From NCBI RefSeq assembly GCF_015291645.1, contig NZ_CP030055.1, forward strand, positions 2,852,001 to 2,916,000: 64,000 nucleotides of DNA, written 5' to 3'. This document shows, piece after piece, positions 1-7,931 of the stretch. Position 1 is the stretch's first letter, and each line of letters starts with the position of its first letter. Below the pieces are notes generated by a model. It had not been told where the DNA came from. It made no database searches and saw nothing but the letters and a program-made list of their open reading frames with translations. A program made the translations under genes and the position numbers. This stretch comes from Bradyrhizobium sp. CCBAU 53340. Lineage in GTDB: Bacteria > Pseudomonadota > Alphaproteobacteria > Rhizobiales > Xanthobacteraceae.

Positions 1-308
1 AGCACGCTTGCCACCGCATAAACCGCCATGCCGCCGAGCAGCACCGGCCGACGTCCGAACCGGTCGGACAACGGGCCCATGATGAACTGGCCGGCGCCGA
101 AGCCGATCAGGAAGGTCGACAGCACGAGCTGGAGATGGTTGGCGACCGGGATGTCGAAGGCCGCCCCGATATTGGGAAGCGCCGGCAGCATCATGTCCAT
201 CGCGAGCGGATTCAGCGCCATGATGGACGCGATCACGATGACGAATTCCGGAAAACCCATCGGACGGTGTCCCGAGGACACCCAACTGTCGGCATTGACG
301 TCGGACAA
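1..308 (-). CDS. Bcr/CflA-type MFS drug exporter, N-terminal part
   Basis: The N-terminal ~102 residues of a major facilitator proton antiporter; the rest lies beyond the left edge of the window. The visible part contains the first helix (PEFVIVIASIMALNPLAMDMMLPALP), a second helix, and the family's loop 2-3 signature GPLSDRFGRRPVLL. The start with an acidic MD in helix 1 and the GxLSDRxGRRP loop are typical of the 12- or 14-helix drug-export MFS branch (Bcr/CflA). I chose a TTG start at 308 because GAGGTGG lies 4 nt upstream; an in-frame ATG at 260 is the alternative. A perfect hairpin at 314-333 overlaps the ribosome binding site. Substrate cannot be told from the sequence. Confidence 0.85.
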   Translation of the reverse strand, partial: MSDVNADSWVSSGHRPMGFPEFVIVIASIMALNPLAMDMMLPALPNIGAAFDIPVANHLQLVLSTFLIGFGAGQFIMGPLSDRFGRRPVLLGGMAVYAVASV

Positions 309-313
309 GAAGC

Positions 314-333
314 CACCTCTGATTTCAGAGGTG
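314..333 (-). promoter_or_regulatory. perfect hairpin/dyad covering the ribosome binding site of the MFS gene
   Basis: Arms CACCTCTGA (314-322) and TCAGAGGTG (325-333) are perfect inverted repeats around TT. Read on the minus strand, the downstream arm contains GAGGTG, part of the likely Shine-Dalgarno sequence of the exporter starting at 308. It could be a repressor operator or an RNA hairpin that hides the ribosome binding site. Confidence 0.5.
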
Positions 334-442
334 ATATCTAGCGTCCATGCTGCGACGCACAACCCACGATTTGGGATGGGAGGTAGGCGGGACGGGGAAC
401 GGACAACAATTGGTGAAGAGCCCGCGCAGGCAGCCGCTGGCG

Positions 443-1024
443 TCAGCTCGCGTGGCGGGCCTGCTTGACCAGATCCAGCGCCAACCGTCCCGCCGTCTCG
501 ACATAGTCGAGATCGCGATGGATCAGCATCACGGTCGTGGCGCCGTCGAGCAGGATCATGATCTGTCGCGCGAGTGCCGCTGCACCGGCAATGCCATGAC
601 CGTGCAATTCCGCCGCCAACCAGGCTTCAAAGCGTTTCTTGTGAACCGCGCCGGCCTTCACGGCCGGATGTGCCGGCGTGTTTGCGAGCTCGGCGATCGT
701 GCGCAGGAATCCGCAGCCGCGCCATCGCGGCGTAGCCACGGAGCGTCCGAGCTTGGTGAAGAGGCCACGGACCTTGTCGGCCACCGTGCCCTCGGTTTCG
801 GCGAACCAGCGCATGTAGAGCTCCAGCGTCGGCTGGTCCCTGGCGGCAATGGTCTCGGCGACCAGCTCGTCCTTGCTGGTGAAGTGATAATAGAGCGTCT
901 TCTTGGTGACCCCGGCCTTTTCGGCGACGGCGTCCATGCTGACTGCCCGGATGCCCTCGCCATAGAACAGGCGCGTCGCCGCAACGACGATCTGCTCGCG
1001 TGTGGTGTCACCACTTCTGGACAT
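443..1024 (-). CDS. TetR/AcrR family transcriptional repressor
   Basis: A 193-residue DNA-binding regulator. Residues ~8-55 form the TetR helix-turn-helix (TREQIVVAATRLFYGEGIRAVSMDAVAEKAGV, then KKTLYYHFTSKDELV); the remainder is the all-helical ligand-binding domain, similar to TetR_C branches of short-chain regulators. The ATG at 1024 is used rather than the upstream in-frame start at 1099, because it puts the HTH at the normal distance from the N-terminus and leaves the dyad at 1032-1055 outside the gene. The gene is divergent from an enoyl-CoA hydratase-like gene 86 bp away and close to a drug exporter, so autoregulation and control of either neighbour are likely inferences. Ligand unknown. 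Confidence 0.9.
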   Translation of the reverse strand: MSRSGDTTREQIVVAATRLFYGEGIRAVSMDAVAEKAGVTKKTLYYHFTSKDELVAETIAARDQPTLELYMRWFAETEGTVADKVRGLFTKLGRSVATPRWRGCGFLRTIAELANTPAHPAVKAGAVHKKRFEAWLAAELHGHGIAGAAALARQIMILLDGATTVMLIHRDLDYVETAGRLALDLVKQARHAS

Positions 1025-1031
1025 GAGCCAA

Positions 1032-1055
1032 TGTATACTGCCTAGTGAGTATACA
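1032..1055. promoter_or_regulatory. candidate TetR operator
   Basis: TGTATACT (1032-1039) and AGTATACA (1048-1055) are perfect 8-bp inverted repeats separated by 8 bp. They lie 8 bp upstream of the TetR start and 56 bp upstream of the divergent hydratase start, the usual place for a shared operator of such a pair. Confidence 0.65.
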
Positions 1056-1110
1056 CGGCAAGGTCGATATGGCTGACTTCCGCCCCTGTTGACCTGCAAG
1101 GAGCCGGCAC

Positions 1111-1890
1111 TTGTCTGACCTGATACTCTCGGAAACGCGGGGCGCCGTCGCGCTGCTGACGTTCAATCGCCCGAACAAGCTCAATGCGCTGAGCTACGCG
1201 CTCATCGACCAGCTGATGGCGATGCTCGACCGCATCGAGGACGATGCGAGCGTGCGCGCCGTTGTCCTGACCGGCGCGGGAGAACGCGCCTTCTCGGCTG
1301 GCGCCGACATCGCCGAGTTCTCCGAGAGCGTCAGGTGCGGCCCCGATGAAGCGGTGAAGGCCTTCGTGCGGCGCGGGCAGGCGATGACGGCGCGGATGGA
1401 GGCATTCCCGAAACCCATTATTGCCGCGGTCAACGGCATCGCCTTCGGCGGCGGCTGCGAGATCACCGAAGCGGTGCATCTGGCCGTGGCGAGCGAGCGG
1501 GCCAGCTTTGCAAAGCCCGAGATCGCGATCGGCATCACGCCGACCTTCGGCGGCACGCAACGCCTGCCGCGGCTCGCAGGGCGGAAGCGGGCGCTGGACT
1601 ACCTGCTGACGGGAGATTCCTTTTCACCGCAGCGGGCGTACGAGATGGGATTGGTCAACCGCGTCGTGCCGCATGAGCAGCTTCTGGAGACGGCCTTCGC
1701 GCTGGCCCATCGCATCGCGCGACATTCGCGCCTGGCGGTGGCCCGGGTCATCACCGCCGCAACGCGCGGCCTCAACGTCTCGATTTCGGAGGGCCTCGCC
1801 ATCGAGCGGGAACAGTTTGCGCGCATGGCGGCGACGCAGGATACGCGCGAGGCACTCGATGCCTGGCTCGCCGCCCGCGCGTCGCGGTAA
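1111..1890 (+). CDS. enoyl-CoA hydratase/isomerase family protein (crotonase)
   Basis: A 259-residue crotonase-fold enzyme acting on CoA thioesters, usual length for the family. The oxyanion-hole segments are visible: SAGADIAEF near residues 64-72 and NGIAFGGGCEITEA near 107-120. Both glutamates expected for hydratase activity appear, one in GGGCE and one in KPEIAIG, followed by the conserved FGGTQRLPRLAG. The start is TTG at 1111, preceded by AAGGAG at good spacing; no suitable ATG exists. It is divergent from a TetR repressor with a clear dyad between, so induction by an acyl-CoA or related ligand is a reasonable inference. The exact substrate is not determined. Confidence 0.9.
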   Translation: MSDLILSETRGAVALLTFNRPNKLNALSYALIDQLMAMLDRIEDDASVRAVVLTGAGERAFSAGADIAEFSESVRCGPDEAVKAFVRRGQAMTARMEAFPKPIIAAVNGIAFGGGCEITEAVHLAVASERASFAKPEIAIGITPTFGGTQRLPRLAGRKRALDYLLTGDSFSPQRAYEMGLVNRVVPHEQLLETAFALAHRIARHSRLAVARVITAATRGLNVSISEGLAIEREQFARMAATQDTREALDAWLAARASR

Positions 1891-2060
1891 GCGCTTGCCA
1901 CAGCCGGGACGGCAACCTCACTGTCCTCGGGACGGAAACCGAAGATTCACCATAACGACGGGGACGCCCCATCGGGGAGATGAATCCGCAACGCATCCTG
2001 TCCAGTGTGGCCTGACCGGACGCCGGTCAGGCGCCCGGGGAACTCGAGCCACAGGCGGGA

Positions 2061-3425
2061 TTGGATTTGTCTGAGATCACCGGGACAGCACGATGGCCGG
2101 GCTCGCCGGTCAGCGCGGCCGGCAGGCGCAACGTCTGGCTCGGCGGCCTGATCGTGCTGGTGGTGCTGCTGGTGCTCGGCAATCTCGTCAGCGACCTCAG
2201 GCTCGATGTGAACTTCGGCTGGGACGTGCGGGTCAATTGCGCGGCGGTGGATGCGCATGCCAGTGGGCTCGATCCCTACTTCGTGAAAAATCTGAAGGAC
2301 ACGAAGCTCTCTTATCCCTATCTGCCGGTGACGCTCGACGCCTTCCGTCCGCTGTGCGCGGGAGGCTTTCTCGTCGGCCATTATCGCGGCGTGTTCTTCG
2401 CGCTCGCCATGCTCTGCGGCCTGCTGCTGCCGGGGCTCGGCCGCGGGCGCGGCGGCCGACGCGATATTGCGCTCAGGCTGTCCTGGGCGCTCGGCGCCTT
2501 CGTCGGCTTCGAATGGGTCCTGGCCTCGGGCAATTTTACCATCATGAGCGGCACGCTGAGCGCGGCTGCGCTGGCGCTGCTGCTTCGTTTCCCTTCGCCT
2601 GACGCGGACGATGGCCGGAGCTTCGGCCTTCGCGTGGTCGGCGCTGCGCTGCTCGGCCTCGTCGCCTCGTTCAAGCTGGTCTACAGCCCGGTGCTCGCCG
2701 CGCTCTATTTCCTGCCGTTGCCGCGCCGTCAAAAGATCGGCTTGATCGCGGCTGCCGCCGCAGGTCTGGCGCTGCCGGTTCTGCTCTCGATCGCGCTCTA
2801 TCCCGATCTGTTCTCGAGCTGGCTGCTCGCCATCAAGGGGCAAATTCCCGGCCAGCATTCGATCTATGTGATGGACACCACGCCGTCGCTGCTGCTGCTC
2901 ACGCAGGGCGCGCTGGACCATGCGGGGCTCGGCGGCAGCAAGGTGCTCGTGTTCGCGCTCTACGCGCTTGCGGCTGTCGCGCTGGTGCTTGCGCCGTTTG
3001 CCCTCACCGTGCTGCGCATGACCGGCGGACAAGTCCGTATCGGAGGCGCTTTGCCGGCGCGGCTCGATCGCTGGCTGATCGATCATCGGCGCGAGGCCCT
3101 GCGCATCACCGTACTGGCGATGTATGGGCTCTATCTCTGTTCGCCGCGCCTGAAGGAATATGCCTTCTTCGAGCTCGCGCTCTACGGCGCCATTCTCATC
3201 GTCGATCTTCCGGCCGCTGCCCTTGCAGCCGTCCTGACCGTCGGCATCGCGGTCCCGACGCTGGCCTCCTATCTCGGGATGTCGATCGAAGGCAGCTCCG
3301 TCCAGATGGCGGTCGCGCTTGCCTGCTTCTGGATCATGCTGCGGGCGTGGTGGGTGCCGTCAGCTCAAGTGGTGCGGGCAGCCGGGGTCGAACCGGCACA
3401 GCGCTTGCGCACCGAGGGATTTTAA
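2061..3425 (+). CDS. glycosyltransferase family 87 (DUF2029) membrane protein
   Basis: A 454-residue polytopic membrane protein with roughly nine to ten hydrophobic segments. The first helix (residues ~25-45) is followed by a loop with D55 and the DPY at 71-73 after a conserved small-residue stretch (VDAHASGLDPY), the pattern of GT87 enzymes that use polyprenol-phosphate sugars. The predicted start is TTG at 2061; the N-terminus is uncertain. The last 18 codons run antisense through the tRNA-Leu gene at 3370-3458, and the TAA stop overlaps the antisense of the anticodon. The acceptor substrate is unknown; no polysaccharide cluster surrounds it. Confidence 0.75.
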   Translation: MDLSEITGTARWPGSPVSAAGRRNVWLGGLIVLVVLLVLGNLVSDLRLDVNFGWDVRVNCAAVDAHASGLDPYFVKNLKDTKLSYPYLPVTLDAFRPLCAGGFLVGHYRGVFFALAMLCGLLLPGLGRGRGGRRDIALRLSWALGAFVGFEWVLASGNFTIMSGTLSAAALALLLRFPSPDADDGRSFGLRVVGAALLGLVASFKLVYSPVLAALYFLPLPRRQKIGLIAAAAAGLALPVLLSIALYPDLFSSWLLAIKGQIPGQHSIYVMDTTPSLLLLTQGALDHAGLGGSKVLVFALYALAAVALVLAPFALTVLRMTGGQVRIGGALPARLDRWLIDHRREALRITVLAMYGLYLCSPRLKEYAFFELALYGAILIVDLPAAALAAVLTVGIAVPTLASYLGMSIEGSSVQMAVALACFWIMLRAWWVPSAQVVRAAGVEPAQRLRTEGF

Positions 3426-3458
3426 GTCCCTTGCGTCTACCAATTCCGCCATGCCCGC
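3370..3458 (-). tRNA. tRNA-Leu (anticodon UAA), CCA encoded
   Basis: Read on the minus strand the gene starts GCGGGCATGGCGGAATTGG and ends TGCCCGC-A-CCA. The 7-bp acceptor stem GCGGGCA/TGCCCGC is perfect, the anticodon stem AGGGA/TCCCT encloses the loop CTTAAAA (anticodon TAA), the variable arm is long (class II tRNA), and the T loop reads GGTTCGACCCC. The 3' CCA is encoded at 3370-3372. It overlaps the 3' end of the glycosyltransferase gene on the opposite strand by 56 bp. Confidence 0.97.
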
Positions 3459-3631
3459 TTGATCCAACGAGATCAAACACTTAAGTCCCGTCCAGCGGTC
3501 TGGAATTGGCGCTCATGGGCCGGACAGGGGGTTCTTCCTTAAGCGAGCCGGCGGCACAAGGCAAAGCCTCAATCCGGACATCTGGCCCTGCTTTAGGCAT
3601 TCTCAATTCACGAAGGACTATTTTTCTGCCC

Positions 3632-4042
3632 ATGCCAGCTTCGCTTTCCCTTTCCCTGCGGCCGTGGTGCGCGGTTGCCACGCTGCTCACGGCCGGCTTC
3701 GCGCTGTCCGGCTGTGCTGGCATGAGCGAGACGATCGCTCCGGCCTTTGCCGATCCTGCCAAATACGAATTGTACGACTGCAAGCAGCTTGAGGCGGAAC
3801 GCAAGAGCCTCGCCGCCCGCACCGCTCAACTGCAGCAGCTGATGGACAAGGCGGAGACCGGAGCTGGCGGCGCGGTCGTGTCCGAGCTCGCCTATCGCAA
3901 TGATTACGTCGCGGTCCGCGGCTCGGCGCAACTGGCCGAAGACGCCTGGCGCAGCAACAGGTGCCATGAAACGCCGCCCGATGCGACGCCGGCGGCCACC
4001 ACGCCGCAACGGCCGGTCATCAAGCCGGCGCCGAAGCGCTGA
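3632..4042 (+). CDS. putative lipoprotein of unknown function
   Basis: A 136-residue exported protein. The N-terminus has a hydrophobic signal (LSLSLRPWCAVATLLTAGFAL) ending in the lipobox LSGC, so lipidation at that Cys and anchoring in an outer or inner membrane is expected. The mature part has a short helical, coiled-coil-like region (KQLEAERKSLAARTAQLQQLMDK) and a Thr/Pro-rich tail. The ATG at 3632 follows GAAGGA; the open frame extends further upstream without coding character. I do not recognise a domain. It is followed by a palindromic intergenic repeat and a convergent monooxygenase gene. Confidence 0.75.
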   Translation: MPASLSLSLRPWCAVATLLTAGFALSGCAGMSETIAPAFADPAKYELYDCKQLEAERKSLAARTAQLQQLMDKAETGAGGAVVSELAYRNDYVAVRGSAQLAEDAWRSNRCHETPPDATPAATTPQRPVIKPAPKR

Positions 4043-4064
4043 GGGCTGCGGCGTCTCCCATTTT

Positions 4065-4140
4065 GAGCATGGTCTCCGCGCAAACGCGTTCCGCGTTTGT
4101 CGCGAGGGACAACCGTTCCACACTTTTCCGCACCATGCTC
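4065..4140. repeat. palindromic intergenic repeat, copy 1
   Basis: Outer arms GAGCATGGT (4065-4073) and ACCATGCTC (4132-4140) enclose an inner hairpin CAAACGCG/CGCGTTTG (4081-4088 / 4092-4099). The segment CACACTTTTCCG next to the right arm is shared with the repeat at 7090-7138. It lies between two convergent genes and reaches the stop codon of the minus-strand one, so it may act as a bidirectional terminator or RNA-stabilising hairpin. Confidence 0.7.
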
Positions 4141-5341
4141 AGGGACGCCAGCCGTAGATCCAGTCCTGCCGTGCCAGCATGCGATCCGGCCCGAGCGCAC
4201 GGATCGCAAGATCGCGCGCGATCGCGAACGCGCCGCCGAGATGATAGATGCGGCCCTGCTGCCGCGCCGTGCCTTGCACCTTCCTGACACGGACCTGACG
4301 CATCAGGCCATATTGCTTCAGCGCCGCCGCGATGCTGGCTGTGTCCTCCGCGGCCTCGAGGCTCAGATGCCGGGCCAGCACGGCGGCATCCTCGATCGCC
4401 ATGCCGGCGCCTTGCGCGGCGAACGGCAGCATCGCGTGCACGGCATCGCCGAGCAGCGCAACCGGGCCCTTGCTCCACGGGCAGCCATCGGGCACGCCGA
4501 ACAGCGCCCATTTGCGCCAGCTGTCGACGGTTGCCAGCATCATCCGTGCGATCGGCGGCCAGCGCGGCGCGGCGAAGGCTTCCATCACCTCCAGGGGATC
4601 GCCTGGCGTGCTCCAGCCCGGCCTGTTCCAGGTGCCCGGCAGCACCGCCACGACATTGAGCTGCCGGCCGCCTGCGATCGGGTAGGCGACCAGATGGGCG
4701 TTCGGGCCCATCCAGAGCTGCACCCGCCGCGCCGTAAGATCCTTCGGCAATTGCGTGGCATCGAGCGTGCCGCGCCAGGCAATCAGGCCCGAGAAGCGCG
4801 GTTGCACGTCCGGGAACAGATGCTGGCGGACTGTCGACCAGATACCATCGGCGCCGATCAGCGCGCTGGCGAGATCGCTGCGGCGGATCGTGCCGCTGCG
4901 ATGGACGACCGTCAGTCCCCTGGCGTGGGGCGCGACATCCTCGAAGGTCGCGCCCAGTTTCAAATCGATGTCGGGATGGTCGGCGACCGCGCCTGACAGT
5001 GCGGTTTGCAGATCGGCGCGATGCACCACCCAATAGGGGGCGCCGGCGCGTGCGGAGGCCGCTTCGCCGAGCGGCATGCGCACGAGCTCGCCGCCTGCGC
5101 GCGCGCTCATGATCGAGACCGCTTCCGGAACGACGGCGCGCAGCTTCAGCCGCTCGGCGAGACCAAGATCGACAAGCACGCGGCTGGCATTGGGAGAGAG
5201 CTGCAGGCCGGCGCCGACTTCCTCGAGCCGCTCGGCCTTTTCCAGCACGACGATGCGGAAACCGCGCTGTGCGAGCGCAAGCGCAGCCGTCAGTCCTCCG
5301 ATTCCGGCACCGGCAATGACGATCGTTCGCGGGAGGGCCAC
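4139..5341 (-). CDS. FAD-dependent aromatic-ring monooxygenase (salicylate hydroxylase-like)
   Basis: A 400-residue flavoprotein monooxygenase of the PHBH group. The dinucleotide-binding motif GAGIGG is at residues ~11-16, with the glutamate ending beta-2 in VVLEKAERLEEVGAGLQLSPNA; the DG motif reads GADGIWSTVR; the second FAD motif reads LLGDAVHAMLPFAAQGAGMAIEDA. These place FAD binding and substrate pocket in the order known for salicylate hydroxylases. The start is GTG at 5341, 19 bp after the zinc-finger gene, so the two are probably co-transcribed. Members of this family also include ubiquinone hydroxylases and FAD-dependent urate hydroxylases; the substrate is not settled. Confidence 0.88.
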   Translation of the reverse strand: MALPRTIVIAGAGIGGLTAALALAQRGFRIVVLEKAERLEEVGAGLQLSPNASRVLVDLGLAERLKLRAVVPEAVSIMSARAGGELVRMPLGEAASARAGAPYWVVHRADLQTALSGAVADHPDIDLKLGATFEDVAPHARGLTVVHRSGTIRRSDLASALIGADGIWSTVRQHLFPDVQPRFSGLIAWRGTLDATQLPKDLTARRVQLWMGPNAHLVAYPIAGGRQLNVVAVLPGTWNRPGWSTPGDPLEVMEAFAAPRWPPIARMMLATVDSWRKWALFGVPDGCPWSKGPVALLGDAVHAMLPFAAQGAGMAIEDAAVLARHLSLEAAEDTASIAAALKQYGLMRQVRVRKVQGTARQQGRIYHLGGAFAIARDLAIRALGPDRMLARQDWIYGWRP

Positions 5342-5360
5342 CCCTGACCGAAGGGAACGG

Positions 5361-5606
5361 TCAGGCCACCTTGTCCTTCAAGACGCATTCGGGGGGGCGA
5401 GCCTCGCCCGCCTTCAGGTCGGCGGCGAAGCGGTACAGCGTCGAGCAGTACGGGCAGATGATCTCGTTGTCGTTGCCGAGGTCCAGGAACACGTGCGGAT
5501 GATCGAACGGAGGATTGGCGCCGACGCACATGAACTCTTGCGAGCCGATCTCGATGACGGGAACACCGGCATCGTTATGGAAGTGCGGGACGACATGGTC
5601 GGACAT
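5361..5606 (-). CDS. CHCC zinc-finger protein (zf-CHCC, NDUFS6-like)
   Basis: An 81-residue protein with C27-x8-H36-x14-C51-x2-C54, the exact ligand order of the zf-CHCC domain (the fold of the mitochondrial complex I subunit NDUFS6). Alphaproteobacterial members are short single-domain proteins like this one. A single zinc ion is expected. It is the first gene of a probable two-gene unit with the flavin monooxygenase. Its role is not established here; association with respiratory complex I is an inference from the homologous fold. Confidence 0.88.
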   Translation of the reverse strand: MSDHVVPHFHNDAGVPVIEIGSQEFMCVGANPPFDHPHVFLDLGNDNEIICPYCSTLYRFAADLKAGEARPPECVLKDKVA

Positions 5607-5925
5607 CGTAGTTCATCCTGGAGTGGCAATGGCAGCAGACACAATCAGCAGTGACGCAGCATAATTTCGACGCCGCGGACCATACTGATGGGTGCTTGTG
5701 ATTGCTAGCCCGCCGGAACCGAAAGGTTCGCAATTGCCCCATGCTCATTTGCTCATGCAAATTCGACACAATCTTGTCGCCTCAGAGAAGCCCTTCTTTC
5801 GTCGGGGACGTTGTGTCGCAATTTTGGCATACTATGTCTGTGGACACGCGCAATTGCGACGAAAGACGTACCATCGGACGCAAATGGTCCGGCGCAAATA
5901 TCCTCTGGATGTCCAGGCTTTCAGC
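5607..5925. other. divergent intergenic region
   Basis: About 320 bp between the zinc-finger gene and the divergent membrane-protein gene. It is more AT-rich than its surroundings and probably carries promoters for both. I see no strong dyad, RNA gene or credible small reading frame. Confidence 0.4.
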
Positions 5926-7062
5926 ATGAAGTGGCTGCGAATCGGCTCAGCATTGGCAGGAATTGCTGCATGCAGCCTCGTGCTCGCGCAGGTAGCACCG
6001 CATGCTCGGCAGGCCGGCGCTGTTCTCGCCGCCCAGGACGATCCGGCGGCGCTGTCCGAGCTCAAGCTCGATGCGGCCCTCGCGAAGAACGATCACCTGG
6101 TTCAGGACAATATCGAGGCGGCGCTTAGCGCCGGCGATGCCGATCTCGCCGACAGCTTTGTCGCGCTCGCGCGTGACCGCAACATCGCGCTGCCTGACGA
6201 TCTGCCGAGCCGCGTCAGCGATGCCGTCAAGTCAGAAACCTCCACCTCGCATTTTGCCAAGCGCTTTGCCACCGGGCTCGTCACCGGCAATGCCGATGAT
6301 GTCGCGAGCCTGTCGGGGACCGTGGCCGGCGATCTTTTCGTGATTGGCGACATCAGGGACGTCGTGCGCGAGGGCAAGCATCTTGCGATGGGCGAGGACA
6401 CCGATCGCCTGGTGCTCGGCCTTGCCACTGCAGGCCTCGCGGTGACGGCCGTCACCTATGCGTCGGCCGGCGGCGCGACGCCGGTGCGCGCCGGGCTGTC
6501 GCTGGTGAAAGATGCGCGCAAGGTCGGACGGCTCGGCGAGGGTCTCGCCGCATGGGCCGGCCGCTCGGCACGCGAAGTGGTCGACACGCCGATGCTCCAG
6601 AACGCGGTCACCAAGGGATCGGTGTTCCGCCCGGGTGAGACCGTGAGCGCGATCAAGGCCGCGTTCCGCGTCGAGAAGGCCGGTGCGCTGGTCCGGCTCG
6701 GCAAGGACGTCACGCGCGTCGCCGAGAAGACCGGCACGCGCGGCGCCATGGATAGCTTGCGGATTGCCGAGGGCCCGAAGGACGTCGCGCGCGCGGCGCG
6801 GCTGGCGGAAGCGCAGGGCGGCAAGACTCGCGCGATCATGAAGCTGCTCGGCCGCGGCGCGCTGCTGCTCGTCGGCGGCGCGTTCGATCTCACGCTGTGG
6901 CTCCTCGGTGCGGCGCTGACGCTGTTCGGCCTGTTGTCCTCGATCAAGGCGACCACCGAACGCCTGACGCAAGCGTGGTGCGATCGCAGACGGGCCCGGC
7001 GCCTTCGCCGGGCGCAGCTGGCTGCCGAAGCCGCACTGGCAAACACGGCCGCCACGGCCTAA
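5926..7062 (+). CDS. exported or membrane protein of unknown function
   Basis: A 378-residue protein. The ATG at 5926 begins a signal-like segment (KWLRIGSALAGIAACSLVLAQVAP); the open frame further upstream has no coding features. The middle is rich in Ala/Lys/Asp with amphipathic helices (two glycine-rich membrane-like stretches near 175-200), and there is one strong transmembrane segment near residues 310-335 (ALLLVGGAFDLTLWLLGAAL), followed by a very basic arginine-rich tail likely to be cytoplasmic. I do not recognise a named family. The stop codon lies inside the stem of a perfect hairpin at 7058-7080. Confidence 0.75.
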   Translation: MKWLRIGSALAGIAACSLVLAQVAPHARQAGAVLAAQDDPAALSELKLDAALAKNDHLVQDNIEAALSAGDADLADSFVALARDRNIALPDDLPSRVSDAVKSETSTSHFAKRFATGLVTGNADDVASLSGTVAGDLFVIGDIRDVVREGKHLAMGEDTDRLVLGLATAGLAVTAVTYASAGGATPVRAGLSLVKDARKVGRLGEGLAAWAGRSAREVVDTPMLQNAVTKGSVFRPGETVSAIKAAFRVEKAGALVRLGKDVTRVAEKTGTRGAMDSLRIAEGPKDVARAARLAEAQGGKTRAIMKLLGRGALLLVGGAFDLTLWLLGAALTLFGLLSSIKATTERLTQAWCDRRRARRLRRAQLAAEAALANTAATA

Positions 7063-7080
7063 AGCGCTGCGCGCTTTAGG
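7058..7080 (+). terminator. perfect hairpin containing the stop codon
   Basis: CCTAAAGCGC (7058-7067) and GCGCTTTAGG (7071-7080) form a 10-bp perfect stem with a 3-nt loop. The TAA stop of the preceding gene is part of the stem. There is no long T run directly after it, so it could be a stability element rather than a classic terminator. Confidence 0.5.
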
Positions 7081-7089
7081 TTATTGTTT

Positions 7090-7138
7090 GAGCATGATCT
7101 TGCCGGAAAACCGCTGCACACTTTTCCGGATCATGCTC
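7090..7138. repeat. palindromic intergenic repeat, copy 2
   Basis: Left arm GAGCATGATC plus CCGGAAAA and right arm TTTTCCGGATCATGCTC pair over 17 bp with a 3-nt bulge. Ends and the CACACTTTTCCG core match the repeat at 4065-4140, so both belong to one family. It lies between the end of the 5926 gene and the start of the hydrolase at 7176. Confidence 0.75.
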
Positions 7139-7175
7139 TAAGATCAACCTTTCCCTCAAATCTGCGGAACTGCTG

Positions 7176-7931
7176 ATGCCGAGCTTTCACAACGGCGCCG
7201 TTGAAATGGCCTATCTCGACGAAGGCGAGGGTGATCCGATCATCCTGGTGCACGGCTTTGCCTCGAGCAAGAACGTGAACTGGGTCTATCCGACTTGGGT
7301 CTCGGAGCTGCGCAAGAACGGCCGCCGCGTCATCGCGCTGGACAATCGCGGCCATGGCGAAAGCGCAAAGCTCTACGAGCCCGCGCAATACTCGATCCCC
7401 ACGATGGCGGGCGACGTGCTCGCGCTGATGGATCATCTCGCCATCCCGCAGGCCGACATCATGGGCTATTCGATGGGCGGACGGATGACGGCCTGGCTCG
7501 GGCTGAACGAGCCGCAGCGCCTGCGTTCGGCGATTCTCGGCGGCATCGGCATCGGCGGCCTGATCGAGGGCACCGGGCCCGGCGAAAACGTCGCCAGGGC
7601 GCTGGAGGCGCCCTCGCTCGACGACGTCACCGATCCCGTCGGCCGCACGTTTCGTGCGTTTGCAGACCAAACCCGCTCCGACCGCGTCGCGCTTGCCGCC
7701 TGCCTGCGTGGCACGCGCGATCTCATGACCAGGGAGGAAGCCGCTCGCATCGAGGTGCCCGTGCTGATCGCGGTCGGCTCGACCGACGACGTTGCGGGCT
7801 CGGCCAGCGCGTTAGGCGAGATCATCCCCGGTTCGGAAGTGCTCGATATTCCGGGCCGCGATCACATGCGCGCGGTCGGCGACAAGGTCTACAAGACAGG
7901 CGTTTTGGATTTTCTGTCACGCCGCGCCTGA
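7176..7931 (+). CDS. alpha/beta-fold hydrolase
   Basis: A 251-residue single-domain alpha/beta hydrolase. The oxyanion loop HGFASS is at 26-31, the nucleophile elbow GYSMGG puts the catalytic Ser at 99, an acid candidate is D204 or D205 (VGSTDD) and the His is H230 (PGRDHMRAV). No signal peptide, so cytoplasmic. Related proteins include esterases, haloperoxidase-like and 3-oxoadipate enol-lactonase-like enzymes; there is no pathway context to choose among them. It overlaps the 3' end of the convergent membrane-protein gene by 15 bp. Confidence 0.88.
   Translation: MPSFHNGAVEMAYLDEGEGDPIILVHGFASSKNVNWVYPTWVSELRKNGRRVIALDNRGHGESAKLYEPAQYSIPTMAGDVLALMDHLAIPQADIMGYSMGGRMTAWLGLNEPQRLRSAILGGIGIGGLIEGTGPGENVARALEAPSLDDVTDPVGRTFRAFADQTRSDRVALAACLRGTRDLMTREEAARIEVPVLIAVGSTDDVAGSASALGEIIPGSEVLDIPGRDHMRAVGDKVYKTGVLDFLSRRA

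Noticed and set aside
1947..3086. 379-codon minus-strand open frame
   Set aside because: Antisense to the GT87 glycosyltransferase; composition rich in Arg, Gln, Glu and His is typical of a high-GC shadow frame.
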